In this document: positions 36,932-51,900 of the stretch, in pieces
How positions within the stretch are numbered: position 1 is the stretch's first letter
Layout: each line of letters starts with the position of its first letter
Assembly: GCA_033675265.1 (NCBI GenBank)
Contig: JAUJYZ010001546.1
Coordinates: forward strand, 322,501 to 386,500
DNA: 64,000 nucleotides
Origin: Actinostola sp. cb2023
Taxonomy: Eukaryota > Cnidaria > Anthozoa > Actiniaria > Actinostolidae
Reading direction: 5' to 3'
Notes under the pieces: model-generated
Database searches by the model: none
What the model was told of the DNA's origin: nothing
What the model saw: only the letters and a program-made list of their open reading frames with translations
Position numbers and translations under genes: made by a program

Positions 36932-39900
36932 CTACTGATTAGAGTTCTGTTCATCAGTGTCCATAAATCCATCATGAGATGATTCTGATTCTGACACAGA
37001 AGCTGGAGAAGATGGATAGGAACATGGAGACACCGTCCGGTGTGATACAACACCATCACTGGCCATGGATGATGTCCGTGAAGATCGTGCCGTCCCTTTA
37101 CAGTTATTGGTTACAGTGAGAGGTGACGCACCTTGTGGAAGGGGAGTGGCAAGTGGGGAAGATGGGGTGTTGGTCAAAGGCAAAGGGGACATGCGTACTT
37201 GCGCTGCAACCAGTGGGGACTTCCCAGAATTGGACCTGATTGCAGAAGACGACCACATAAGCACAATGAATATGTAACAATTTACCAAATGCATCATAGT
37301 TTGGTATTGTCAAAATGCTTGTGGATAAATGCAAATTACTTACGTTACAGTACTGGGATTGATACTATTTGAACTCAGACCAACAGGACCTGATTTGGCC
37401 ATTTCTAAATGAAAAAGAAACAGAAAAATGTTAGGGCTAAAACCATTATAGAGAGTTCTCAGTATAAGCCAACAACTGGTAGAATTCCATCCTCCGTCAA
37501 GACGGAAGTTACCATCTGTCCTGGCTTTAACAAATCGCAAGCAGTTATCCATTGTCTTTACTGTTATTGATGATGGATTTGACGTCACAAAATGTTCAAA
37601 ACTCTGAGCATAACGAGTGGTTTCACTGCAAAGTTTTGAACATTTTGTGACGTCAAATCCATCATCAAGTACAGACAATGGAAAACTGCTTGCAATGGTT
37701 TTTTTTACAATAACAAAGTCAAAAAAACATCCAAAAACAAGGAAAAAGTTTGAAAGAGAAACTGTTTCAAGTGCGCGGTGGCTCCATGTCTGTACTCTTA
37801 TTGACAATATATGGCTGAGAACCAATCAGACTGCGAGATTACGCTCTGCTATTGTAAAAATAAAATTTCCCTTTGAGTGTTATCTTCTACAAAAATGTTG
37901 TCATTACACGCGTAGTCAAAGTTTTGGCAGACTGTTTAAAAACCTACTGAGAATCCTGCAGATAACATATTATTAAAAGGTCTGCAAATACTAAATAGAC
38001 CGTGCAAACTTACCAACAACATAAGGCTCGAGTGCCTTTGGCACCATTGTTCTAGATAGTTTAAGGTTCTCGTCTGAACAAGATTTCTTTTCCAACCCAA
38101 ATGCCATTCCCATTCGTTTTAACACTTCAATGTCATCGTGGATTTCAAATGTGTTATCAAAATTGAACAAATATTCAAACCTGGACAAGAGAGAAAGAAA
38201 AACCATTATTAAATAACCATGTAGCATTAAAATCTGTCACGGCCTTTGAACAAGTTTGGCTATTTTTAGAACAAGAAATTGACCAATCACTGTTGCTGCA
38301 AATTAACGAGTTGCGGCAAATAAAACGAGTTGCTGCAAATTAACGAGTTGCGGCAAATAAAACGAGTTGCAGCAAATAAAACGAGTTGCTGCAAATTAAC
38401 GAGTTGCAGCAAATAAAACGAGTTGCAGCAAATAAAACGAGTTGCAGCAAATAAAACGAGTTGCAGCAAATAAAACGAGTTGCAGCAAATAAAACGAGTT
38501 GCTGCAAATAAAACCGAAAGTACCTAGTGCACAGTGATTGGTCAATTTCGAGAAATCGTATTCTAAAAATAGCCAAACTTATTCAAACGCCATGACATAG
38601 ACCCATTATGTAGCATGGATGCTCCTACTTATGGGCTCCTGAAATAAAACCAATGCTTTATTCAAAGAAGATGTGGCATTTAAAGTATAAAAACGCTTCA
38701 TTACTTAATTCCGACCACAGTTTCTAATTCCGGCCTGTACGTTTTTGGTCCTAACGGTTAGGGATCCTCAGTAGAATGCCCTAACCATTAGGGATTACCC
38801 TTTACATGTCCTAATGACTAGGTACTTTGAGAGCTCATTCTCGCTCAAAGCCCTAACGATTAGGACAAAGTCTTGAAAACCCCTTTTGAAAAGGGATAAT
38901 GCGATAAAAACCCTAATCACTAGGGTCGGACTATGTGATGACAAGCGGTTAATCAAAGCTGATATAGAACAGACTAACGGATATATAGCTATTAGTCTCA
39001 GCGAATTCGTGTATGATTCTACATGTATACCACACTCATGTCAAATCAGAACGCAGGAAAATTATGAAACTCGCTTAAAATGGAATAAAATCGCATTAAC
39101 ACTGCAGTCAAGCACATACAATTGTACCTTGATTAGGCTTTGTATTTTACGGACTCCGTTATTTTTCAAAAATCGTAATTGGTGGGAAGAGCGGCAGTAT
39201 CAGTGCCCTGAGTTCGAGTGGCACAATTGTATTGTTCTCAACATAAGATCTCTTGTGTACTGCATAGAACATCACCTCAAATTTCTCTTTTAGATCAGAC
39301 TGATTCCAACACAAATTGCGGAACACGGGGTCAACACGGTGCATCGATCCGTAATCCAGAAGAATACAAACACAAATGGGCATGATTTAAATAAAGTAAA
39401 AACAACTCATAAAAATCATTGAGGCAATAGTTGGAACCTCATTTCGGTCTTGAACTGCAGCTCGTACAAAATATTCAAACTCTGTTTATGTTCCAAAATA
39501 GATCGGAGACAATGATAGACAAATAGACTACGACTCTGTCAATTATCGGTTGACATATTCAATTAACACCACAACTTACCGCTATATCAGGTATCGCAAC
39601 TGTGACTCTGAAATCTGTTTATTCATAGTTTGGAATCTCAATCAAGGTTTATTAAAATGTACAAAAGTATAATATGGATAAGTATGATTTACGGAATGAC
39701 TTTGATACCAATCATTTATTGAATTACTTGATCACATGGAAGTTAACAATACAATTTACGGAGAGCTACTTGTACAACTGTGAAAGTCTCATTTTTTCGC
39801 AAAAAGCCGTCTCAAGAGTCTCAAATTTTTAAAACAAAGGAAATCGTGAAAAAGTGTCTTGGGCTCGCCAAAATATGCCTTGTCTCGTCTCGCAAAGTCT

Positions 39901-42900
39901 CGCCTTGTAAACTGTCCTGTTTTAGAAGCCCTAACGATTAGGGGCTGTGATTTGATATCAAAGAAACCTTGTGCTGAACGAGTTAATAAACTACATCGGC
40001 CTTTGTAATATGTTTTAGAAGCCCTAACGATTAGGGGCTGTGATTTGATATCAAAGAAACCTTGTGCTGAACGAATTAATAAACCACATCGGCCTTTGTA
40101 ATATGTTTTAGAAGCCCTAACGATTGGGGTTGTGATTTGATATCAAAGATACCTTGTGCTGAACGAGTTAATAAACTACATCGGCCTTTGTAATATGTTT
40201 TAGAAGCTCTCAGTAACGATCAGTATTTGATATCACAAAGACCTCAGTTGTGCTGAACGAGTTAAACCAATATGACTAATATGTTTTAGAAGCCCTAACG
40301 ATTAAGGGTTGTATTTGATATCAAAGAAACCTTGTGCTGAACGAGTTAAGAGGGTGTCGGAAAAACGAAGACCTAAGAGCTACATTTGTTTGTAAGACCT
40401 CGGTAAAACGAAGACCCTAAAACGAAGAACCAGGAAAAACGAAGACCCTAAAACGAAGAACCAGGAAAAACGAAGACCCTAAAACGAAGAACCAGGAAAA
40501 ACGAAGACCCTAAAACGAAGAACCAGGAATGTGCAACGCTGCGTTAAACTAGCTAATATGTTTAGAACTGGCCCTAACGATTAGGGGTTGTACTGATTCG
40601 ATATCATAGAAACGTTGTACAAATCACAGTAAGATAATTTTGGTACCCTTTTAGGGTGTTTCTTTGATATCAAATCACAACCCCTAATCGTTAGGGCTTC
40701 TAAAACATATTACAAAGGCCGATGTGGTTTATTAATTCGTTCAGCACAAGGTTTCTTTGATATCAAATCACAGCCCCTAATCGTTAGGGCTTCTAAAACA
40801 TATTACAAAGGCCGATGTAGTTTATTAACTCGTTCAGCACAAGGTTTCTATGATATCAAATCACAACCCCTAATCGTTAGGGCTTCTAAAACAGGACAGA
40901 CGAGACAAGGCATATTTTGGCGAGCCCAAGACACTTTTTCACGATTTCCTTTGTTTTAAAAATTTGAGACTCTTGAGACGGCTTTTTGCGAAAAAATGAG
41001 ACTTTCACAGTTGTACAAGTAGCTCTCCGTAAATGTTTTCAGTATAAAAACCCAATAATAAGAAGACTATAGAGCGATGGTCAATCGCAATGCGAATCGG
41101 AAATCTTCTGATCAGCGTATACCACAGCATTCATTGTAGTATCAGTTAACGCACTGTTGAGAATGACGGTGTATTTAGTACATGTTACATGCATGAAGGT
41201 TAAAACACGTTAAAATAAATTGTATTGTTAACTTCCATGTGATCAAGTAATTCAATAAATGATTGGTATCAAAGTCATTCCGTAAATCATACTTATCCAT
41301 ATTATACTTTTGTACATTTTAATAAACCTTGATTGAGATTCCAAACTATGAATAAACAGATTTCAGAGTCACAGTTGCGATACCTGATATAGCGGTAAGT
41401 TGTGGTGTTAATTGAATATGTCAACCGATAATTGACAGAGTCGTAGTCTATTTGTCTATCATTGTCTCCGATCTATTTTGGAACATAAACAGAGTTTGAA
41501 TATTTTGTACGAGCTGCAGTTCAAGACCGAAATGAGGTTCCAACTATTGCCTCAATGATTTTTATGAGTTGTTTTTACTTTATTTAAATCATGCCCATTT
41601 GTGTTTGTATTCTTCTGGATTACCGATCGACGCACCGTGTTGACCCCGTGTTCCGCAATTTGTGTTGGAATCAGTCTGATCTAAAAGAGAAATTTGAGGT
41701 GATGTTCTATGCAGTACACAAGAGATCTTATGTTGAGAACAATACAATTGTGCCACTCGAACTCAGGGCACTGATACTGCCGCTCTTCCCGCCAATTACG
41801 ATTTTTGAAAAATAACGGAGTCCGTAAAATACAAAGCCTAATCAAGGTACAATTGTATGTGCTTGACTGCAGTGTTAATGCGATTTTATTCCATTTTAAG
41901 CGAGTTTCATAATTTTCCTGCGTTCTGATTTGACATGAGTGTGTATACATGTAGAATCATACACGAATTCGCTGAGACTAATAGCTATATATCCGTTAGT
42001 CTGTTCTATATCAGCTTTGATTAACCGCTTGTCATCACGTAGTCCGACCCTAGTGATTAGGGTTTTTATCGCATTATCCCTTTTCAAAAGGGGTTTTCAA
42101 GACTTTGTCCTAATCGTTAGGGCTTTGAGCGAGAATGAGCTCTCAAAGTACCTAGTCATTAGGACATGTAAAGGGTAATCCCTAATGGTTAGGGCATTCT
42201 ACTGAGGATCCCTAACCGTTAGGACCAAAAACGTACAGGCCGGAATTAGAAACTGTGGTCGGATTTAAGTAATGAAGCGTTTAAACATTTTCCCAAACTT
42301 CCTGTCATTAATGATATCACATAATAATATATTCATGCCACGGCAGTGGTGATTATATCATGTCAGATGATGATGATATCTGTGACAATGATTATGATGA
42401 CAATGCTGGTGATATCATGATGACGACGACAAGGGCATTAGTAGTAGTAACAGTGACGGTGGTGGCGGCGGTGATAACTCCTGCTTAAATACACATGGCT
42501 GTGAATGCCATTGTTTTATAGCTGACAGCCTTTTATCCTGAAGGACAATAATAATTATAGTTTACTATTAATGCATAAAAAAGACTCACTTGTCATTTGA
42601 TATACTGCAGTCAATCACAGTCTTCTTGCTTGTGTTGACAATAATAAATGGAAGATGAATAGTTGTGCTTTGTGCTGGTACGCCTTGATGTTTTTCATTC
42701 ATTCTGTTTCTTTGTACTAAGTTTTTGAATGCAATTTGCTATTGGGAAAAGAAAAGAGATATAAGCTTAATCCAATGCAAGCTAATCCCACGAGAATTAA
42801 ACAGAGCATGGTTCCAACCAAGGCATCTCCCTCATCCACACTCACTGCCCACTATATTCAATGCTCTATACAGTCGAACCTCCCGTAAGCGACCACCCAA

Positions 42901-45900
42901 ATGTCAAGCTTTGTGGTCGCTTACGAGAGGCGGTCGCTTACGAGAGGTTCCAACTGCAGTGATTTGACTTGGAACTGAACTTTGGGTATTTTTGAAAACT
43001 GGTCGCTTAGGACAGGTGGTCGCTTATGAGAGTGGTCGCAACTGGAGGTTCAACTCATAGATTTAGTGTTTCCACTATTCTTGTAAGACATTGTTTAAAG
43101 TTCTAATGCTTAATTACCTGTAAAATTAGTTCTTGAAGTTGAGCTGTCTTCTGTCGAATTCTGTCTTGTCTTTCCTTTTTTTCTTCCTGGGAAAAACAAA
43201 GATAAAAACGTACATGAAGTCCATTTGCAACTCTTTAAAAAAGAACTCTTTAGTGTCGCAGAATAATCATGCAACATGCCAGCTGTCTTTCCATTCAATG
43301 TTTGGTTCTCTTACCTCCAGCTGCTGACATTCTTGGGCAGAATTTGTAGGCAATCCTATCCAGCGGATCTCCTTCTTTTCTTTAGAAATAATATTCATTG
43401 CCATAAGAACATTGAGTGCATCGTAGACTCTTCTTCTTATGTTCTTTTGGTCATATGCCTGGAAGGAAAATGAAAAAAATAACTTGAATTAGTTTTGCAG
43501 CATCCTATTTGGTTCTCATCACATTCTGACATTATTATTTAGTGCATGCATTAACTGGAAAGTATTGGAAGACATACAAATGTACAAGGAGAGGTGGGAT
43601 CTAGAGTCATTAGAGAAGGCACCCACAAAGTCCTGTAATTGGTGATTAAGGCAGTACAGGGCGGCATTGGCAAATTGAAACAATGTTTCTCAGGGCAGTA
43701 TATATAGAGTAGGGAAAGGGTTAATAACATGAGTCTATATATAGTTTGTGTTACATGTATTTTCAGTTAATCCTCTGTAACTTTAGCGAGCTGGAGATCC
43801 AGCCCTTGTTTGTAATAGCAACATGTTCACACTGCAAGAGTTGACTGTATTTGTTGACAATTTGAACTGAATTTTTACACATGATAATCATGAATATCAT
43901 TCACTAACAAAATCAAAAAGGTGATTCGTACATGTGAAACACCAACCTGATCCGTAGGAGACATGTGCTTTTCTGGGTCACTGAATTCACGAACAAGTTC
44001 ATCTGCAACCTAATTGAGGGATATCGAACATCAGCTAACTTACAAAGATACCCCTAAATTTATTTTCATATGTCAATGTTATTCTATAAAAGTGTTATGT
44101 ACCTCATTGTATGACGTAATTCCCTTTTGCTGTACTTTTTCGCAGACCTTCATTGAGAAATGCCGCAGTCCTTTACCTGATTTGTCCCCAACTGGACCTC
44201 TACCAGCACTTGGCAATCGCTTGCCTCTTTTCCTCCTATATTAGACAATAAATATTAGACACACCTATTGGTACTATATTCAGGGATTTCAATAAAACTT
44301 GAAGTAGGCAGATAGAGTCCAGACAATAATTTATTAGAAGTCTTCAAACTGACATGTAATTATAATTTTTATGGCAATTGCAAATATATATATGTAGTAT
44401 AGTTAAATTAGTTAATTATATATTGTATTTTTGTGTTGTCAGTGAGTACAGCGTAATTCAGTCTATGACTGCAATGCTAGTTTTTTTATGATCAACGATT
44501 TATCTAATCTATCTATCTAAAAATCAACAGACGAAACGTGAGTAACCATTGGAGTAATATCCCCAAAAACTGAACATGTACATCAATAGTAATAGGGATA
44601 TCCACTCACTGATACAAACAATTACAAGTTTTATTAATATTACAATACTTGTAGTCTTCCAACTGAGAAAAATTGTTAACTTTTTATTGAGTTTGAACTA
44701 AGAAATTCCTTTGTGACAAAACATCTGTCCAGCGAAAGTACATGTGTATGCACGCGACTGTACCAACCTTTCTGCACTGTCCATTATGTCATTGTTTTCT
44801 CCAAAATCTCCTCTTCGTTTTCGACCACTGCCAGGTGTAACCCTATGAGATTAAATATATATATGTTCAGTTGGCCACCAACATAATTCTGCTGTCTGTC
44901 AAGAAGCAAGCAACCTCCTCTCCTGGCTATAAACTTTCCATTTATGTGACATCAACTTCTACAAAAATGACTTCACTACACACGCCTGTTCAAAGGTTTG
45001 GGTAGATCGTTTAAAAATCTAAAATCTTCTGGGAAGTCTGTATGCTATATTGAAATACTGTATATATGGTATCTAGACAAAAGGGACATTAGACTTATCC
45101 ACAACCATTGTACTGTACCTTGGCCATGAATTGGCTGGAGAGGAAATGATTGGAGCAGCAATCATCGTGGCAGGAGTCCTTGGACTGTTACTGACAGAGA
45201 TTATCTGCTGTCCTTGAGGAGACCCCATGATCTGAAAAACGACCAAAGGGCATTTTTGTATATGCACTCAAGAAATGCATTTATTTATTATTAACAATAA
45301 TATATACAATGAAACAAGTACAATAAATGTTGATTATTAGTAATACCACAACTGTATAGAAGGACAAATAAATACCAGAAGGAAAAAAAAAACACAAAAA
45401 AGGCAGCCAGCATATACACAGACAAACAGCATATATATACACAGACAAAATAAGACAAATTAGAAAGTGAAAAAAAAATGGTGGCATAGTTACAGATAAC
45501 TCACGCAACATGTATACAATGCTGCTCTAAGGTAGTCAATAAGCCAGTTCGGAGTTTAAGGTATCAGGGTACCCCAAACGACCATCATGCACGCAACACG
45601 CTCTAGCGCGTACTCATTACGTTAAAACCTCTATAAAGTATACATTTTCTGAAAGCTGAATAAATGCAGAATTCAATAAAACAATTAGTTTTTAGAACAA
45701 AAACAGTATATTTGAAATAGGTATAAAAGTTCAGATTTTCACATCACTATCATCGCCGAGGTCCCATACAGCTGACATTTATCGGAAATCCTCGACTAAT
45801 ACCTTTATAAGCTCATGAGATATAGCTTACAAAAAAGGTGTCTCCGTTTATCGATAAATTAACCCGTTGCGTTTTTATAAGGTCCTAAACTTCGAGCTCT

Positions 45901-48900
45901 GCAAAACTGGAAAACACTTTACAAAACAAGTTATAACTTTTGAAGGAAATTGAATATTAAAATTCGGAGACACCTTTTTGAAGAATATTTATTTGACAAA
46001 GTGTCTACCAAATTTCAGCTAAATCGGATAAAATTCCTTTGACCCGGAACTCAAAATGTGCGCTTGATTCATGGCTATTTTGTTTCCGAAATAAAGGCAA
46101 AAGAGTTTTCAAGTCAAGTCGCGCCTTTGTTTACACAAGCGTCCATAATCCACCACAAATATGTGATCCAATACCTGATGACATATGAATGGCATTCAAA
46201 AGAAGATCGCCTTACAGTACGTAACACAACGTGGCAGGAAAACCAAGTTACTGCTGGCGGAAAATACGAGCATTTTGACCGTGAGTGGTTTGGCATCGTT
46301 ATTCAAGGATATTTTGAGTGAGCAGTTACGATTTTTGGATACTTTCTTCGCATCTGAATCTTTGTGGAAAGTCTGTTGCGTGAGTACTGTTGACAGCTTG
46401 CTTGTCAACATCTTTTTACATCAAATGAAACCAAAATCCGTTTTTTGATTCTAACTTTTTAGGAAAAATATATTTTTAGATTCTGTTTTTTGGAGATGAT
46501 AAATAATATTCAATTAGATTTGGTTGTCAAAAAAAATCAAAACCGGTGGTTTGAAAGGTTTTTTGGGGTACCCTGATACCTTAAGAATAAGGTTCAGTGC
46601 GCATGCGATTTTATCCCGAATTTATCACCTTTTGTTAACGTTTGTGTTATTTTTAAATAACAAAAGAAGGTGATATAATCGGGATAAAATCGCATGCGCA
46701 GTGAACCTTATTCTTAAACTCCGAACTGGCTTATTCAGTTAGCTACACGTTAGTACAGTAAGAATTAATCCAATAGCTCACTTACAGAGAATTAGTATCT
46801 TACCATGGATGATACAGGAGTGTTGGCAGCTTTTGGTAGAATGAGTGGTGACATCTTAGTAGGTGTTCCAGCTGGCATTGAAGCAGTGTTGGAGTGAACT
46901 AACAAACCATACACAAATGATTAACAAGAGTCGAGCATCAAATAGATAAAGACAATCCAATAAATTATTATCATTAGTGTAACAGATTTCAACATTTCAA
47001 CCAGGGTGTCTAGAAGAGGAGGGGGAGGAGTAGGATGGGAAGGAGTGGGAGGAAGAGGAGTGGGATGGGGAGGAAGGAAAAACATTGAAGCTTAATCCAC
47101 ACTATCAAGACCATTTCCAAAATCCAAAAGTAATCCAATGGCATGTAGGATTGGTTTTAAAAGCTACTGCATTGTATTACAATGGCATATGGTCCTGATA
47201 AGATTAAGATGACAGTAAATATTACGGACAGATTATGTTGTTAATTATGAAACAACTCAAAGCTGTTCCCTCTTGAGGTTCATTTGGGAATACATTTAGA
47301 ATAATATACTTCCCAGGGATTGTCTTGTAGGTATTTTGTAGGTGTTAGAATGTGTGAGGCAAGTATTAAAGTGCTACTTGGACGAAAATCGATCGATTTG
47401 AAAAATAAAATGTTCGATTGTAAATGATGTTATTTTCAACAAATAAACTAAATCCGGGGAAAGAACCAATTTGATCGAGTACTTGCCGAGAAAGCTATGT
47501 ATATCAGCTATGAATGTTTGAGTGACGGGTTGAGTAGATGACATCATCACGGGTTGAGTACATGTAGATGACATCATGATGACGTCATCTACTCAACCCA
47601 AAATTGTAAAAAAAACACAGTACTTCTTGTTGGAATATGAAAGCAACATTTTAACTTAATGGCAAATAGGCCCTTCAATATTACATCAGCAAAATTACAG
47701 CTCATTTTAAATTTTGACTGATTTTCGTCCAAGTAGCACTTTAATGGTACAGTTTTCTAATGAGGACAATCAGAGCAAGGTTGGGAATGGGCTCTAGAGT
47801 GTGTTCCCAAGGTGTCTTTCCTGCTCTTTCCCTTCTCCCCTTAGATGCCTGGGTATCCAAGGATGATTTGAACTGATTTCTCTAACTGATATAAAGTGCA
47901 CTTGGGCAGTTGTAAGTTCCTGCTTTGCTTTACATGTTTTGTCAGGTGTGTATGACATTTATTGAAAACTACATTAAGTTTTCAAAAGTTTTTTAAAACT
48001 GTAGAGTTAATGACCTCAGCACGTGTCTGAACAATAATGTTGGTCTAGTCATTACACTCGTTCTCAGTAATACGCGCCGAAAGGTACATTTGTCTGGGAG
48101 ACAAAGTTGACTTTTGGTGGACGTCAATCAAACTGTTTCCATGACAATCACAGCACATTTCCACGTGCATATCCCATTTGACGTAAAATAAAGTTCCCGA
48201 TTGTCCTCAATCACCCGGCGAATGAGTCGAATTTCGGTTGCTAAATGAAGACCAATCAAAGCTGCATGTAGACAGATACACAGAAGCAGTTCACATTTAG
48301 AAAATGGCATTTTCTTTATCTGTAATCGTTCGTGCCTTGGACTTTCTCCGCAGAGGATCTTTTACGTCGGCTGTGTTTTCGTACAGTCGAATTACTTTTT
48401 TACGAATGTTTCGCTCGCGCAAAGTATATCAGCAATACCTTTTGTAGACATGCCTCTGCTTTAACATTATAACTCTCCATCGAAACGATTTCGAAAAAGG
48501 CTTGAAACTCCCGCTTGAATTACTGACTACTCCGGGCAAATGTGCTGTACTCTTTGACCCATTACAAACCTTTTGGGAATACGATTCTTTCTCTGTTGTA
48601 TTTCGATTTCAGTAGAGCATTGACATGATAATGAAATGGAAATGTTTGGAACAAAAAGCTCTTATTCCCAAAGGTTTTGAATTAGGTTAAAGAATGTAAA
48701 CATTGCGTTAGCCGATTTTGTCTATTGTCGTGAAAACTATTTGATTGACGTCCACCAAAAGTCAACTTTGTCGTCGAGACAAATGTAGCTTTCGGCGCGT
48801 GTTACTGAGAACGAGTGTAACCCTGCAATAAAAGACAGACCCCAATTTGCTTACAGTTATGTCTATTTATTCAGCCACATTTAATTAATAACATCACAAA

Positions 48901-51900
48901 ATGTTTGAGAATATGAGCCCAAAAACCTTCACAAAATGTCAAACAAGAGCCTTATAAGGTTCTTGTACTGGTAGTTTTGTTAACTTTTCAGTTCCTGGTA
49001 TTAGAGATTAGTACAACATAGCTCATTTCATGTCAGTGTATTATGAAAACAAATACAGGCACATGCCTCAAGACACTCCAAGTCATGTAATCCTCAAAAT
49101 GACTAGAAGTTCAACGAATCCATATATCAGTGAATTGAAACATGTTGTTATGGTTGCATGTCTTGAAGATTAGTGATACAGTGTACGTACATAAGGTTCC
49201 TACATGTACACCATGGTTATACCACACTGTACTTATACAGTATAAAAACTATAAAGCTCTAGCAGTTTTATAAGCTGTTAATTGTTTTACATTATCTTAA
49301 TGAACATTCTCATTTATAAGTGTGTAAGGTCATGACCTTCTTTCTAATTACTGTAGCTTCTGGCCAAGAGTGTTTACCATGATAGTAAGTAAAATAGAAC
49401 TTAGTGTTTATCAAAACACAGCTCGCAGCAAAAACGTGACCAGAGGTGCTTTTACCATGCTGAAAAGCTTTTCTTAATCTTTTTAGTAGATTTTTATCTC
49501 AAATGCCACACATAAAAGACTTTGCACAAGCAAGACGACATGTAAATAGACAGGAAAGAAGAGAAAGAAGAGTAGAAAAGGAAACAGCTTGAAGCAACCA
49601 AGGAACAAATACCACAAACTCTTGGACAGATCCACTCGTGTTCAGGAAATGTGTCATTGTTTTACTAAACGTTTCCACCTTACCATCTGAATCTCATTAA
49701 AGGTAGGCTACAAGCTTGGAAATGTAGCCAAGAACTATTTTGAAATCTTACATGTAGAAATACAATGTAAGTTCTCATAGGTGAGAAACTAGTGCAATGA
49801 CTTTTACTCAAACCTTTAGAAACTTTACGAAATGAAAAAGGAAACAGAAACAAGATTCTTTTTCATACCCACAGCAAGGGTTTTACACAAAACTAAAACA
49901 GTTGTTCTCACTAACTTACCATAGCCTTGATATTGTGGGATACTTTCAACACAATATGGATCAAGCAAAGGATTGCTATCATAGCTTTGGCAAGGGTTGG
50001 GTTGGTACATGTACGACAAGTTCTCTTGACCATGCCCATAATTCCAATCAAGTCGTTCACAACTGCCATACATACAGCTGGGGTTAGAAGTTGGTCTAGA
50101 GTTTTCCTGGTTGAAATGGTTTTGTGGACTGAAATACAGCTCAGTCTTGCTTGCATCGTTAACATAATGCCTTGGAGTTGGAACTGGGTTTTCTTCTCTA
50201 AAGTACTGTTGTTGGCCTGAATACATCTCATTTGTATATACTCCAGTACCATAATACAAACTCATAGTAGATGTTAATAGGGTTCACAATCTTCCAATCA
50301 AGACCCAAAAGTCCTTTCAAAACACGAAAGAGTGGCAACACTTATTAATAAGTGAAGTACTGCAGAAGAGTGCACTTAATGGCTACGACGAGCATGATTG
50401 TATGTTCTTAAATACCCGACAATGACGCTCGCCTATCATGTATAAATACACCACCCACTGCTAAACCAACAAGCGACCTGTGCTGGAGCAATTAAATAGA
50501 GATGTGCTGATACATGTAATAACATTGGCACACTCCACCTCTGACATAAGTTGAATAGACTTCATTCATCTGTTAATTGTCTGTTTTTATTACAGCGTTC
50601 GGAGTTGACTCACCATGATCGTGGTTGCACAGACCTGCATGAAAATCTCAGATATTCCGACTGGAGTATCAAAACAGAAATATAATTCAAACTCATCCAT
50701 TCCAACAGGGAGGTAGAGAAAGAAGGAGTTAGAGTGAACTCAGACATTGCACTACATAAGAACAGTTAGATTATTATAGCATGATGTTTGTATGCCAAGT
50801 ACTGGCATGTTTGTATTAACACCATTAGATGTACAACAATAGATCTTCCAAATGCAAATACACCTCTTATTTACCGAGCTGGCAAAACCCCATAATGTTT
50901 GTGCTTGGAAGACCAGGTTGTCAGGGGCAACCACTCACCAAAATGGGGTTGTCCTGGGCAACAAATATGTATATGTAGTGATTCTATTGCATCAAACAAT
51001 GATGTGGGAATGCACACAAAGGATACGGCAGGACAGATTAAAGTGCTTATGAAGCTTATTTTTTTATTTTGAAAATCAATTACATATGAAATGAATAGTG
51101 GGATGTTTCAGTGTTTTGTGATTTGAGCTTCGCATTTGCGAGTTATAAAGGTTTGAAATCGTGATATGTTAATTCGGTGACGTCAAAGGAGGCATCAGTT
51201 ATTATACAAAAGCGCCCCTTTGCAAATCATTGACATTTTTTAATCTGGAAAAAAGCTTTCTACAACTTATATAAATGATGTTAAACTTTTTTTCTATTTC
51301 AGAAAAGAATGCTACTTGAAAAAATATTAATGAGTTACAGCAAATGCCTCCTTTGACGTCACCGAATTAGCATATCACGATTTCAAACCTTTATAACTCG
51401 CAAATGCGAAGCTCAAATCACAAAACACTGAAACATCCCACTATTCACTTCATATGTAATCGATTTTCAAAATAAAAAAATAAGCTTCATAAGCACTTTA
51501 AACTGATAGTTATTTGATCATCTTCTCAATTGTGTACACGCAAGCATGTCATGTTCATACTAATACCATATTCCAAGTAATTTTGCACGATTACGTGCTG
51601 GCAGCCATGACAGGGGGCAGGATAAAGGAATACCTTTCCCCTAAGGAATTGATTTCTTTCTCATGTAAAATGACTTCATTGTTCCTGCCCCCTGTCATGG
51701 CTGCCGGTACGTGATCGTGCAAACCCTCTACAGAATATACAGATTAAATAAATTTCAGATATTTATACAGGATACTCCAATACAGCAGAAGCTGGTTTAA
51801 ATTCATATCTTCGTCAGTTTAAAGTGCTACTTAGACGAAAATCGATCGAAGTTTAATTTAGCTGAAACTTCACTGAAATAATCTCAAAGAACCATACAAT

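Noticed and set aside
46058..46448. Overlapping frames inside the TTAA element as a transposase remnant
   Set aside because: All are under 90 codons, on both strands, with no DDE/D motif or known domain.
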